From the NCBI GenBank assembly GCA_002746425.1, contig NVXB01000013.1:7829-21449 (forward strand): DNA of 13,621 nt. The letters are read 5' to 3'. Below the pieces are notes generated by a model, which was not told the DNA's origin, did no database searches, and saw only the letters and a list, made by a program, of their open reading frames with translations. Positions 6,594 through 13,621 of this stretch are shown in pieces. Origin of the DNA: Hyphomicrobiales bacterium. Lineage in GTDB: Bacteria; Pseudomonadota; Alphaproteobacteria; Rhizobiales; GCA-2746425. A program made the translations under genes and the position numbers. The first letter of the stretch is position 1, and each line of letters starts with the position of its first letter.

Positions 6594-8471
6594 CTAATTT
6601 AGATTTTCAATCTTGGAATGGCGAAATTCTGATTCTTCGAGAGAATATGCAAGCGCATCAAGTAAACGAATTGCAGTTGCTTTTTTTGCGCAAACTTTCG
6701 GTAAAAAAATCTTATTTTTTAGATAATTTTCCCTTGGTTTACTGCCTAATGTTGGGGCAACCAGTGAATTAACAAGATGCCGTTCTAAATGGTGGGTAAA
6801 TCTCAACATTCTGGGATTTAAATAGTATCCGATACCAAGTAATAATGGACATTCTTCTCTTGCACCCCAAATTGTAGCGGTTGCATATTTGTCGGCAGTT
6901 CGACCTAGGCCAAAGACGAAATTCTCGGTCCTATCTTCACCGCCTCGGTAACAGAAACCAAATAAGCAGGTTATGTTACTCATTCCCCTATCGGTGCGGA
7001 GCCACCTGATGCCGCCAGTGAATTTATGGGGATCAACTTTAGGCGCGGAGGTTATTAATTTCTCCCCGTTCCCAAAAAACCCGACCTCGACATCGAAATC
7101 TTGCCACCAACGCAAGTTTTCTACGCCCTCACGACTGTTATGAATGATTGACATAGTGAGTTCGTGGTTTTCGCCATCAAACACTTTTTGCCATGGCAGT
7201 CTCACTGGGTGGTCTAACACAAGAGTTTGGTTGTTGATGACGACACTCCAAACCGTTAAGGGCGAATGACCCTCGTCGCGTAGGCCGAGACCTGCGTCAT
7301 GGTGATTGTCGCTGCGAGGCGGGTAGAAAAGCAGCCCCTGTTCGTCTGCTCTGATTAATAATGAGGGTAAAGTCCAGCGCTCAATGCATCCTGCCGATGT
7401 ATTTTTCTCATCAATGTGCGGCAAATAACTGTAGCTATTAACGCTGCTAGCCGCCGAGTTTTTATCACCAGTGTCGAGGGGGCATTGGGGGGCCGTTACG
7501 TCATAATGCACAATAATGGGCACTACAATATCGCAGTGACGAGCTGCGTAAGGTACGGTTCCAGAAGGGGCAGATATGGCATTGTGCCCATTTTGGGGTG
7601 GTGGCGCAAAGGCTGTACCGGTGTGATAAATGCCAATATAACAATCTATTTTTCCAATATAACCTGCATGACTACGTATTTCACCGAGTAAATTTCTATA
7701 AATTTTGGAAAATAAAGGTATCTCTCGTGGAGACCCTGATATTTTTACATCTTCAATGCTCAGAAATTTTGATGTAGTGTTGGATATAACATTAATTGCC
7801 TCATCAAGATGCGGTAAAGCATAGGTATAAGAAAACAGTTTCTTACCAAGCTCAACGCCTTCAAGTTTTGAAACATATCTATTTTTTTCAGATTCAAGTG
7901 CAGATATCAGCCATTTTTTTCTGAATTTTAAAGAGGTTCGTAAACTAATCTTATCTACTGATCCGTTTTTATCCCTTACTTTTTGTAACGTTTCTTCATA
8001 TTCCAAATCTATTAGTTTAAGTTGTTTTTCTAATTTACCAGCAGATTTTGCTATGTCAGCCTTTGTGTCTGCAATGAATGAATCCCAATAAGCCTCGTCT
8101 CGCTTTGTGAGCGGATTTAAAAATCCTGAAAGCTTTGATGCTTCGTCTAATGTCAGATTATATTTCGCTATTTGGGGCCTTTCGGATCCCAATTCCTGCA
8201 CGACTGCAATCGGGCCCAATTTTATACTGCGCTTATAGGGCTCAACACGGCCAGAATAAACAGAAGCAGGCCAAGCTAGCTCAATAAGTATGATAATGAC
8301 GAGGGCTGCAACACTCGCTGCAATGTCTCGGTTGCGCAAACGCCCCCAGTGAATATGCTTTATAGCAATGATATGGTTTTTCACTGATTTGACCGGGTTA
8401 TCATTATGCGCTGGAATGAAGATGAACAAAATGAAAAACAACGCAGTGAAGAAAAGGAAGAGCTCAACCAT
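6594..8471 (-). CDS. Uncharacterised two-TM protein of the HscC operon
   Basis: I do not recognise this 625-aa protein. Two hydrophobic segments lie at about residues 3-20 and 51-68, joined by a loop rich in Lys, Arg and His (about 27-49). By the positive-inside rule the loop is cytoplasmic, so both the N-terminus and the long C-terminal part (about 70-625) would be outside. Residues about 127-204 are highly charged and helical, probably coiled coil. The rest looks globular, with many Trp and eight Cys (277, 313, 330, 362, 502, 507, 541, 594), which would fit disulfides in the periplasm. The start chosen is ATG 8471, which overlaps the end of the J-like gene by 8 bp; a TTG at 8483 is less likely. 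The overlap implies translational coupling, so it is probably the third component, client or membrane anchor of this chaperone module (inference). Confidence 0.8.
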   Translation of the reverse strand: MVELFLFFTALFFILFIFIPAHNDNPVKSVKNHIIAIKHIHWGRLRNRDIAASVAALVIIILIELAWPASVYSGRVEPYKRSIKLGPIAVVQELGSERPQIAKYNLTLDEASKLSGFLNPLTKRDEAYWDSFIADTKADIAKSAGKLEKQLKLIDLEYEETLQKVRDKNGSVDKISLRTSLKFRKKWLISALESEKNRYVSKLEGVELGKKLFSYTYALPHLDEAINVISNTTSKFLSIEDVKISGSPREIPLFSKIYRNLLGEIRSHAGYIGKIDCYIGIYHTGTAFAPPPQNGHNAISAPSGTVPYAARHCDIVVPIIVHYDVTAPQCPLDTGDKNSAASSVNSYSYLPHIDEKNTSAGCIERWTLPSLLIRADEQGLLFYPPRSDNHHDAGLGLRDEGHSPLTVWSVVINNQTLVLDHPVRLPWQKVFDGENHELTMSIIHNSREGVENLRWWQDFDVEVGFFGNGEKLITSAPKVDPHKFTGGIRWLRTDRGMSNITCLFGFCYRGGEDRTENFVFGLGRTADKYATATIWGAREECPLLLGIGYYLNPRMLRFTHHLERHLVNSLVAPTLGSKPRENYLKNKIFLPKVCAKKATAIRLLDALAYSLEESEFRHSKIENLN

Positions 8472-9792
8472 GGGAGGCCGCAATGACTATGGGCAGGGCA
8501 ATGCGATAGGCAATATACATGAAAAATAATGTGGTTGCCTTCAACCAAATCGGCATTGGTTGATAGCCTAAGAAAGCATATGATTTGATGTTAACGTGTA
8601 TATTGGGATGAAACAAGTCAACGGATTTGGATGCTGATTTATAGGGCGCAAAAAGCAATGAGAACCAATTGGATTGTGAGCGCTGCCAATGATGAGCCAC
8701 ATTTTGGCTTGACCATCCAAACTGATTATCCAGTCTTCGTAGGACAGGGCCGGTTAGCCAATTGGGAATGGGCGTTTTAGGCTGTTCACGATTGCCAAAT
8801 CCTGTCTCGTGGCAAATCAACTCGAGCAATCTTTGGCTTAAACTTTGAAACTCATCAATGGGCTGTAGTGCTTCGCGCTCAATGATCTCTTCCCAAGCGC
8901 CAAGAATACCAGCGCCGCTATCTCTATCAACCAATGCCTGGGCATCTTGAACTGCACAACCAACTGGCGATTGATCAACCCATTTTCGGGTCTGTCTGTT
9001 GAAATAAGACCCAAAATCATCTTGGTTCTGCTGGGTGATTTCAAGCGCTTCCAGTTCATCTGCATCGATGCGCTGTAGCGGCTCGGATATTACATTATGC
9101 GCTAATAAAACGGGTTCAAAAAGCGCCGCCAATGCGTTGATTTGACGAGCCTCCCAGCTCTCTTGTGCGTCTTGTGGAAACCACTGAAAATACTCATAAA
9201 ATGCAATTATCGCTTCATCAGTTAACCATTTTGGCTTCTTGATATTTGAGACATCAGCTAAGGCACCATAATCATCAAAAATATCTGCTGCATTAGCCAC
9301 CCAGTTGATGAAGTAATCCGACAGTTTCCTTGTTAATTTTTGTGTATTGTCTGTGTCTGTAAATGCTGCGTGCTCATTCAACGTTGCAAAAAACTGCTTT
9401 GGCTGCGAGGCGTTTTCTTCGACGACCCAGCGAACTATGTGCTCGACCAAGTGCCCAAGCGCATCAGCTGGTAGCCACGCTTTTAATTCCTGATTAAAGT
9501 GAGCTGCTCTGCCCAAATCTATATCTGAATCAGGTTTTGGCGTTTGCTGGGATTTGGTAGATTCAGATTGGCTATCTACGTCAGTTTTGGTTGCATTCCT
9601 TGCAAGATCTTGCTCCTGCCACTGTATTTCGCGACGCACGGTTTCGTAAGCCGTGCGCAAGACCATAAAGCCTTCAGGATCATCCTCTGGCCGTATAGTT
9701 TTTAACTTTTTAGCATAAGCCAATCGCACGGTTTTGGATGTCGCAGAATCACGAACCAACCCAAGTGTGTCATAGGAATCATTCAAAGGCAT
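8464..9792 (-). CDS. Tail-anchored J-like cochaperone (DjlB/DjlC type) for HscC
   Basis: The 442-aa product begins with a short J-like domain (about residues 5-58): SYDTLGL, a helix ending AYAKKLK, then the DDPEGF-x-x-LR-x-AYE pattern of this divergent class. The canonical His-Pro-Asp is absent; the aligned residues are Arg-Pro-Glu (34-36). A polar linker (about 60-95, Ser/Thr/Gln/Lys-rich) leads to a mostly helical region of unknown fold. One hydrophobic segment near the C-terminus (about 415-438) leaves a short AASHG tail, so the J-like domain should face the cytoplasm. In E. coli, HscC (Hsc62) works with DjlC/Hsc56, also described as J-like, and DjlB is a paralogue. Here the gene follows hscC directly and overlaps it by 14 bp, so the partnership is likely. 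ATG 9792 is chosen; GTG 9801 is possible and would add three residues. Confidence 0.85.
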   Translation of the reverse strand: MPLNDSYDTLGLVRDSATSKTVRLAYAKKLKTIRPEDDPEGFMVLRTAYETVRREIQWQEQDLARNATKTDVDSQSESTKSQQTPKPDSDIDLGRAAHFNQELKAWLPADALGHLVEHIVRWVVEENASQPKQFFATLNEHAAFTDTDNTQKLTRKLSDYFINWVANAADIFDDYGALADVSNIKKPKWLTDEAIIAFYEYFQWFPQDAQESWEARQINALAALFEPVLLAHNVISEPLQRIDADELEALEITQQNQDDFGSYFNRQTRKWVDQSPVGCAVQDAQALVDRDSGAGILGAWEEIIEREALQPIDEFQSLSQRLLELICHETGFGNREQPKTPIPNWLTGPVLRRLDNQFGWSSQNVAHHWQRSQSNWFSLLFAPYKSASKSVDLFHPNIHVNIKSYAFLGYQPMPIWLKATTLFFMYIAYRIALPIVIAASHG

Positions 9793-11482
9793 TTGAACCA
9801 CTCAAGAATTGCAAGTGTTCTTCTACGGCCTTACGTGCGGCTTCAATTTCTCTTTTATCATGGGTTTTGAGCGCGATTTCAAACGTAACCAGCCAATCAG
9901 AAATTGATTGGCGTTGCTGGCCGAGTGTATTTTCATATTCCGCGTTTAATCGCGCTATCAATGCGGCATTTTTTATTTCATCACGTGGGTGAATTTTGAT
10001 TCGCTCTAGTGCCGTAAACCGTTGTTTAATTTCCTGAGGGCTCATTTGCCCGGGCGTGCGCTCAATGATCAGTTTTGATACAACACCAGTTGAAACCACA
10101 GTTCCCAGAACCTCCAAAACGCCGGACGTATCATAGGTAAACCTTATATCGACGTTCTCACATTCCTTGGGATTGTAAGGAATTGGCACATTATATGAAC
10201 CAATCTTGATGTTGTCTTTGACGTAAGGGGCTTCTCCTTGATAAATATCGATGGCTAAGTGGCGGCCACCTGGCCGCAGCGGCGTAATAATATGAGATCT
10301 GCTAACAGGCACAGTTGTATTGCGCTCAATAAGCGGTGCGAATATACCGGTTTCTAGGTCATTTGGCCCACTTAAAATACGTGATATGTCGTGACCTAAC
10401 GTGAAGGGACACACGTCGGTCATGACCATTTCTTCCAGTGCCTTGTGGCGCTCTAAAAGCCCGGCTTGCACAGCTGCACCAAGTGCCACAACATGATCTG
10501 GATTGAGGTCAAACTCAGGGAACCGCTTAAACAGTTTGGTCATTAAATTACTAATGACCGGCATTCTTGTGGCGCCGCCAACTAAAATAATACGATCGAT
10601 TTGGGCTGGTGTCAGTTGGGCATCAGAAATGGCCCGTTGTATGGGAAGGCGAATGCGCCTGGTTAGTTTTTCCGTAAGTTCTTCAAACAGGGTTCTACTA
10701 ATGGTAAGCGGATACTCTGTTCCCTCGCGAACAAAAACACCATTTGCAGTTGGTGAAGAACTCAATTGCTGTTTAATTTTTTCAGCCAGCGCACGTAACC
10801 GCGCATGATCTGCATTTGGCAAGCCATCCTCTTCATACCCCAGGCTTTTCAAGAAATAACTACAAATACAATCTGTAAAATCTTCTCCACCCAAAAATGC
10901 GTCGCCAGCAGAAGCTCTTACTTCCATCACGCCAGAAAACATCTCAAGAATGGTTACATCAAAAGTGCCACCACCCAGATCCACAACAAGGAAAGTGCTC
11001 TCATTTTCTTTTGCATGTAGGCCATAAGCCAGCGCCGCTGCGGTTGGCTCGTTAATAAGACGACGAACATTGAACCCTGCAATTTGGGCAGCTGCTATAG
11101 TAGCCTTGCGCTGAATGTCATTGAAATAGGCCGGGACAGAAATGACCGCATCTTCAATTGTTTCACCAAGCTCTTTTTCAGCGTCAGCTTTAAGGGATTT
11201 TAGGACGAATGCAGATAGTTCTTCGGGCAGAAACTGATCGCGGCCGATCTGTAAAACACCATTTGTACCCATGCGGCGCTTAAAACGCGCAGCAGTGTTT
11301 TGGGGTTCGGTGGTTAGCAGATCAAGCGCGGCCTGACCAACGAGAATGCCATTTTTTCGATTATTATGGACGGCGGATGGGGTGAGAAAGTCTCCCACCG
11401 CGTTTTGGATGAGAACTGGTTTGTCTTTTCCGAACGCAGCAATAAGGGAATTAGTGGTGCCAAGATCAATCCCGACAATCAT
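9779..11482 (-). CDS. hscC: HscC, specialised Hsp70-family chaperone
   Basis: A 567-aa Hsp70 that most resembles E. coli HscC. The ATPase domain shows all key motifs: phosphate-1 GIDLGTTNSL (4-13), connect-1 AVISVPAYFND (112-122) with INEPTAAALAYGL (143-155), phosphate-2 VVDLGGGTFDVTILE (166-180), and the adenosine motif ILVGGATRMPVI (299-310). HscC-type signatures follow: TDVCPFTLGHDISR (355-368), FAPLIERNTTVPVSR (381-395) and DIYQGEAPYVKDNI (412-425) of the beta substrate-binding domain. The C-terminal lid is short, as in HscC and unlike DnaK (about 640 aa), and there is no EEVD-like acidic tail. No grpE-like gene is nearby, so nucleotide exchange would rely on the general GrpE (known for the E. 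coli system; inferred here). A modest AGG-containing ribosome-binding site precedes ATG 11482. It leads a three-gene operon whose genes all overlap. Clients are unknown. Confidence 0.95.
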   Translation of the reverse strand: MIVGIDLGTTNSLIAAFGKDKPVLIQNAVGDFLTPSAVHNNRKNGILVGQAALDLLTTEPQNTAARFKRRMGTNGVLQIGRDQFLPEELSAFVLKSLKADAEKELGETIEDAVISVPAYFNDIQRKATIAAAQIAGFNVRRLINEPTAAALAYGLHAKENESTFLVVDLGGGTFDVTILEMFSGVMEVRASAGDAFLGGEDFTDCICSYFLKSLGYEEDGLPNADHARLRALAEKIKQQLSSSPTANGVFVREGTEYPLTISRTLFEELTEKLTRRIRLPIQRAISDAQLTPAQIDRIILVGGATRMPVISNLMTKLFKRFPEFDLNPDHVVALGAAVQAGLLERHKALEEMVMTDVCPFTLGHDISRILSGPNDLETGIFAPLIERNTTVPVSRSHIITPLRPGGRHLAIDIYQGEAPYVKDNIKIGSYNVPIPYNPKECENVDIRFTYDTSGVLEVLGTVVSTGVVSKLIIERTPGQMSPQEIKQRFTALERIKIHPRDEIKNAALIARLNAEYENTLGQQRQSISDWLVTFEIALKTHDKREIEAARKAVEEHLQFLSGSNAFE

Positions 11483-11531
11483 AAAATACCTGTCAAATCA
11501 ATTGGATAAAATGTGTAAATACTAAAACAAT

Positions 11532-11910
11532 CTAAAGTAGCTGACTTATGTCTATGTATATCGCCCCAGTCAACCTGTTGATTTGAATTTTTAACCTCTT
11601 TAATGAGCCAGAAATTCTTCCGTTTTTATCCCGAGCTATTTTCCAAATGTTGTTGAAGTGCCCAATGCTGTTAATGGTTTGAATTCGTTTGGCACATTGC
11701 GCATTGGAAAGACGGTTTAGATTGATCTCAACTTCAGTAAACAGGCTTGCAACATATTCTACAGCATGCAGGCCACATCAATATTATCTATTCCCAATCC
11801 AAGTCGTTGTGGGCCATGCCCTTTGATTGACGGGCACATCCAATGGTTGGGGGCAGTTTTTAAATTGTAGATAACAAAGGGGAGGGAGCCGGCATGTGCA
11901 AACATGCGAA
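11532..11910 (-). pseudogene. Possible frameshifted gene remnant upstream of hscC
   Basis: Two minus-strand open frames read as one protein-like sequence across a single frame break. The upstream frame contains PFVIYNLKTAPNHW and IKGHGPQRLGLGIDNID and stops at 11759-11761. The downstream frame is open from 11777 to its stop at 11532-11534, with segments such as EYVASLFTEVEINLNRL and IWKIARDKNGRISGSLKRL. One base missing near 11760 would join them. The downstream frame has no ATG, which fits a broken gene. I recognise no family. Chance open frames of this length are not rare in six frames, so this is tentative; the upstream limit is approximate. Confidence 0.33.
11545..11573 (-). promoter_or_regulatory. 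Candidate sigma70-type promoter for the hscC operon
   Basis: On the minus strand, TTGACT (11568-11573, 5/6 to consensus) and CATAAG (11545-11550, 4/6) are 17 bp apart, the ideal spacing. The predicted transcript would begin about 55 nt before the hscC ATG. I see no clear heat-shock sigma32 promoter. The boxes fall inside the 3' end of the possible gene remnant. Prediction only. Confidence 0.45.
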
Positions 11911-12001
11911 ATATATAGGCCTAAGCCATTGAAAAATTGATTTTAAAAACAATGTTCTAGCTGTATGACAGCACATTTTCTAAGCACACAATGGCGTAAC
12001 A

Positions 12002-12018
12002 GCAGATTATAAATCTGC
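12002..12018 (-). terminator. Hairpin 3' of tRNA-Gly, possible transcript end
   Basis: GCAGATT (12002-12008) and AATCTGC (12012-12018) form a perfect 7-bp stem with an ATA loop, about 30 nt beyond the tRNA 3' end. A T-rich trailer lies between the tRNA and the hairpin, but no T-run follows the hairpin on the minus strand, so a role in termination is uncertain. Confidence 0.3.
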
Positions 12019-12048
12019 GTCAAACCATTGATATGTCTTAAAGAAAAT

Positions 12049-12123
12049 TGGAGCGGGCGATCAGATTCGAACTGACGACCCTAACCTTGGCAAGGTTATG
12101 CTCTACCCCTGAGCTACGCCCGC
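12049..12123 (-). tRNA. tRNA-Gly (anticodon GCC)
   Basis: The minus strand folds as a complete cloverleaf. The 7-bp acceptor stem is GCGGGCG (rc of 12117-12123) paired with CGCCCGC (rc of 12053-12059), with discriminator U and an encoded CCA (rc of 12049-12051). The D arm begins TAGCTCAG. The anticodon stem AACCT/AGGTT frames a loop whose anticodon is GCC (rc of 12089-12091), reading the glycine codons GGC and GGU. The T loop carries GTTCGAATC. It lies between the hscC region and the housekeeping genes to the right. tRNA genes are common integration sites, but I see no duplicated tRNA 3' end in this window that would mark an island edge. Confidence 0.97.
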
Positions 12124-12336
12124 ATCCGATTGGGTATGGAGCAGTTTTCACTGCGCGGTGAACGTATGGCGCAGGCGTTTTTGAAATGCAAGCGAAAGAT
12201 GAGGCCGAAGGCTAAATAATTGTAGCCTTGGGCTTATTGGCAATTCATGCCAAAAGCAGATGAATAATTTACAGTTGGTTGTTTTGTATTTCGCAGATGA
12301 AAAACCAGGCTAAGTGAACAGGAATACTGGTGCGCT

Positions 12337-12852
12337 ATGATCACACGCGACACATTGTTTGAAAAACTGGATATGTTGGGCATTGCTCATCGCACCATGA
12401 GCCATCCGCCGCTGTTCACCGTTGAAGACAGCAAGCTGGTGCATGATGAGCTGCCCGGTGGGCACGCCAAAAATCTGTTTTTGAAAGACAAAAAGGGGCA
12501 ATTATTTTTGCTGGTGGCAGAGCAGGCCAGCACGGTGAATATGAAAACCCTGCATAAGCAGTTTGGCTCGGCGCGCCTTAGTTTTGGCAAGCCGGAGCTT
12601 TTGATGGATATTTTGGGTATGATACCCGGTGCCGTGAACCCGTTTTCGGTGATGAATGACAGCCAGGGACGGTGCAAGGTTTGGCTGGATAAAGCCCTGC
12701 TGGTTCATGAGTTGGTTAATTTTCATCCGCTCGAAAATACCTCGACCACAACCATTACCAGCAAAGATTTGCTGCGCTTTTTGGATGCGGTAGACCACCC
12801 CGCCGATGAGATTGATTTAACCCTTGATTTAACAGCCACTCCTGCTGCATAG
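12337..12852 (+). CDS. proXp-ala: ProXp-ala-type prolyl-tRNA editing protein (YbaK family)
   Basis: A 171-aa trans-editing enzyme that would hydrolyse Ala-tRNA(Pro) mischarged by prolyl-tRNA synthetase, keeping alanine out of proline codons; cytoplasmic. It is full length for the family. Typical features are HRTMSHPPLFTVEDS (18-32), the substrate-pocket segment GGHAKNLFLKDKKGQ (41-55) with its conserved lysines, LVAEQASTVNMKTL (59-72), the RLSFGKPELL block (80-89), and IPGAVNPFSVMND (96-108). AGGAA lies upstream of ATG 12337 at a long but workable spacing. The next gene, 134 bp downstream, encodes a thioredoxin-TPR protein, the order I know from Hyphomicrobiales genomes. The gene symbol is descriptive; databases often call it 'prolyl-tRNA synthetase associated domain' protein or PrdX. 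Confidence 0.92.
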   Translation: MITRDTLFEKLDMLGIAHRTMSHPPLFTVEDSKLVHDELPGGHAKNLFLKDKKGQLFLLVAEQASTVNMKTLHKQFGSARLSFGKPELLMDILGMIPGAVNPFSVMNDSQGRCKVWLDKALLVHELVNFHPLENTSTTTITSKDLLRFLDAVDHPADEIDLTLDLTATPAA

Positions 12853-12986
12853 GCGACATGTTTTGCCCGCTGCATAAGCAGTAGTGTTTGAATGACTGTT
12901 GTTCTCTTTAAGCCAAAGGTTGTGTTTGCACGACAAAAGCCCCATTTTGGGGGAAGATGATTTGAATTTATGAAAGCCGAAAATTG

Positions 12987-13621
12987 ATGGACGAAAAATT
13001 TCAAATGGGTGGCAACATTGGCGGAGCAACCATGGGGCATGCTTCGACAGGTAACGCTACGATGGGCACGACCACAACTGGCACCGCCGCGATGGGGGCT
13101 ACAATGGGAGCACCTGCTGCTTCCGCACCAGCTGGTGAACTGATCAAAGACACCACAGCGCAAGACTTTGCGCCCGATGTGATTGAAGAATCGCGCAATC
13201 AAACTGTGTTGGTGGACTTTTGGGCACCTTGGTGCGGCCCGTGCCGCCAGCTAACGCCGATTATTGAGGCGGCTGTGCAAAAGGCCGGTGGGCGCGTCAA
13301 GCTGGTCAAAATGAATATCGAAGACCATCCAGCGGTGTCCAATCAACTGGGCATTCAGTCTATTCCGGCGGTTATTGCCTTTAAGGACGGTCAGCCGGTT
13401 GATGGCTTTATGGGCGCGCAAAGTGCCAGCCAGGTTGATGAGTTTATTGAAAAAGTGGCTGGTCCTGCCGCGCCATCTCAACTGGATCAGGTTTTAGCGC
13501 AAGCCAAAGAGGCGCTGGAGAGCGGTGATATCAGCTTGGCTGCGCAAGCCTATGCAGCCGTGTTGCAGGCAGAGCCTGAGACCATTGAAGCCATTGCTGG
13601 CATGATAGAGTGCTATCTTGC
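12987..13621 (+). CDS. cnoX: Thioredoxin-TPR protein, CnoX/YbbN type (3' end cut by window edge)
   Basis: The frame is open from ATG 12987 to the window end (211 residues seen). Residues 1-48 are a low-complexity Met/Gly/Ala/Thr extension. The thioredoxin fold follows: DTTAQDFAPDVIEES (55-69), the strand VLVDFWAPWCGPC with both redox cysteines (CGPC, 83-86), cis-Pro in SIPAV (P127), and FKDGQPVDGFMGA (132-144). From about 165, SQLDQVLAQAKEAL and GDISLAAQAYAAVL begin TPR-like helices, as in CnoX (YbbN), a holdase chaperone that protects proteins from over-oxidation and passes them to GroEL/DnaK in other bacteria. E. coli CnoX lacks the first active-site Cys; this one keeps CxxC and so should also be redox active, as described for Caulobacter. 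The start has no strong ribosome-binding site; Met7 is an alternative. Confidence 0.9.
   Translation, partial: MDEKFQMGGNIGGATMGHASTGNATMGTTTTGTAAMGATMGAPAASAPAGELIKDTTAQDFAPDVIEESRNQTVLVDFWAPWCGPCRQLTPIIEAAVQKAGGRVKLVKMNIEDHPAVSNQLGIQSIPAVIAFKDGQPVDGFMGAQSASQVDEFIEKVAGPAAPSQLDQVLAQAKEALESGDISLAAQAYAAVLQAEPETIEAIAGMIECYL

Noticed and set aside
6383..6772. 129-codon plus-strand frame with GTG start
   Set aside because: It runs antisense into the 3' end of the two-TM protein gene, has no ribosome-binding site and no recognisable protein.
12049..12123. tRNA-Gly as an integration site (attachment core) for an island covering the left part of the window
   Set aside because: No integrase gene and no direct repeat of the tRNA 3' end were found in the window.
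12208..12229. AAGGCTA/TAGCCTT hairpin between tRNA-Gly and the tRNA-editing gene, considered as a terminator
   Set aside because: No T-run on either strand, and no gene ends next to it; it lies upstream of both divergent genes.
1..13621. CRISPR arrays, insertion sequences and rRNA genes
   Set aside because: No regularly spaced short repeats, transposase genes with terminal inverted repeats, or rRNA-like sequence were seen.

Overview
The window looks like a piece of an alphaproteobacterial chromosome, probably Hyphomicrobiales (Rhizobiales) or a close relative. The best evidence is at the right end. A ProXp-ala-type prolyl-tRNA editing gene is followed by a thioredoxin-TPR protein (CnoX/YbbN type), the order I know from Hyphomicrobiales, and a tRNA-Gly(GCC) lies just upstream. 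This is protein-family recognition from memory, not a search result. The base composition is moderate and the intergenic DNA is AT-rich. I do not name a genus.

Layout. (1) Bases 2-1656, plus strand: the C-terminal part of a DUF4132-family protein, cut by the window edge, then a degenerate 2'-5' RNA ligase-like gene with several frame disruptions and a lost catalytic His. (2) 1674-3287, minus: an exported protein of about eleven WG-type repeats ending in Sel1-like repeats. (3) 3288-3796: non-coding DNA with a perfect dyad and a hairpin after the next operon. (4) 3797-6071, minus: a two-gene chemosensory operon, a secreted PDC/Cache-like sensor protein followed 10 bp later by a methyl-accepting chemotaxis protein. 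(5) 6072-6593: no recognisable gene. (6) 6594-11482, minus: a tightly overlapping three-gene operon of HscC (specialised Hsp70), a tail-anchored J-like cochaperone without an HPD motif, and an unrecognised two-TM protein with a large, probably periplasmic, Cys-containing domain. (7) 11483-12048: a likely promoter for the chaperone operon, set inside what looks like a frameshifted gene remnant. (8) 12049-12123: tRNA-Gly on the minus strand. (9) 12337 to the end, plus: the tRNA-editing gene and the thioredoxin-TPR gene, the latter cut by the window edge.

How the genes work together. The right end is conserved housekeeping: translation quality control and redox/holdase chaperone function. Left of the tRNA the content is accessory: orphan repeat proteins, a sensor-receptor pair, decayed genes and a membrane-linked Hsp70 module. 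The best candidate for an under-described system is the HscC module. HscC and its J-like partner are known from E. coli (HscC with DjlB/DjlC), but the third overlapping gene, whose product seems to put a large domain outside the inner membrane, is one I cannot assign to any family.
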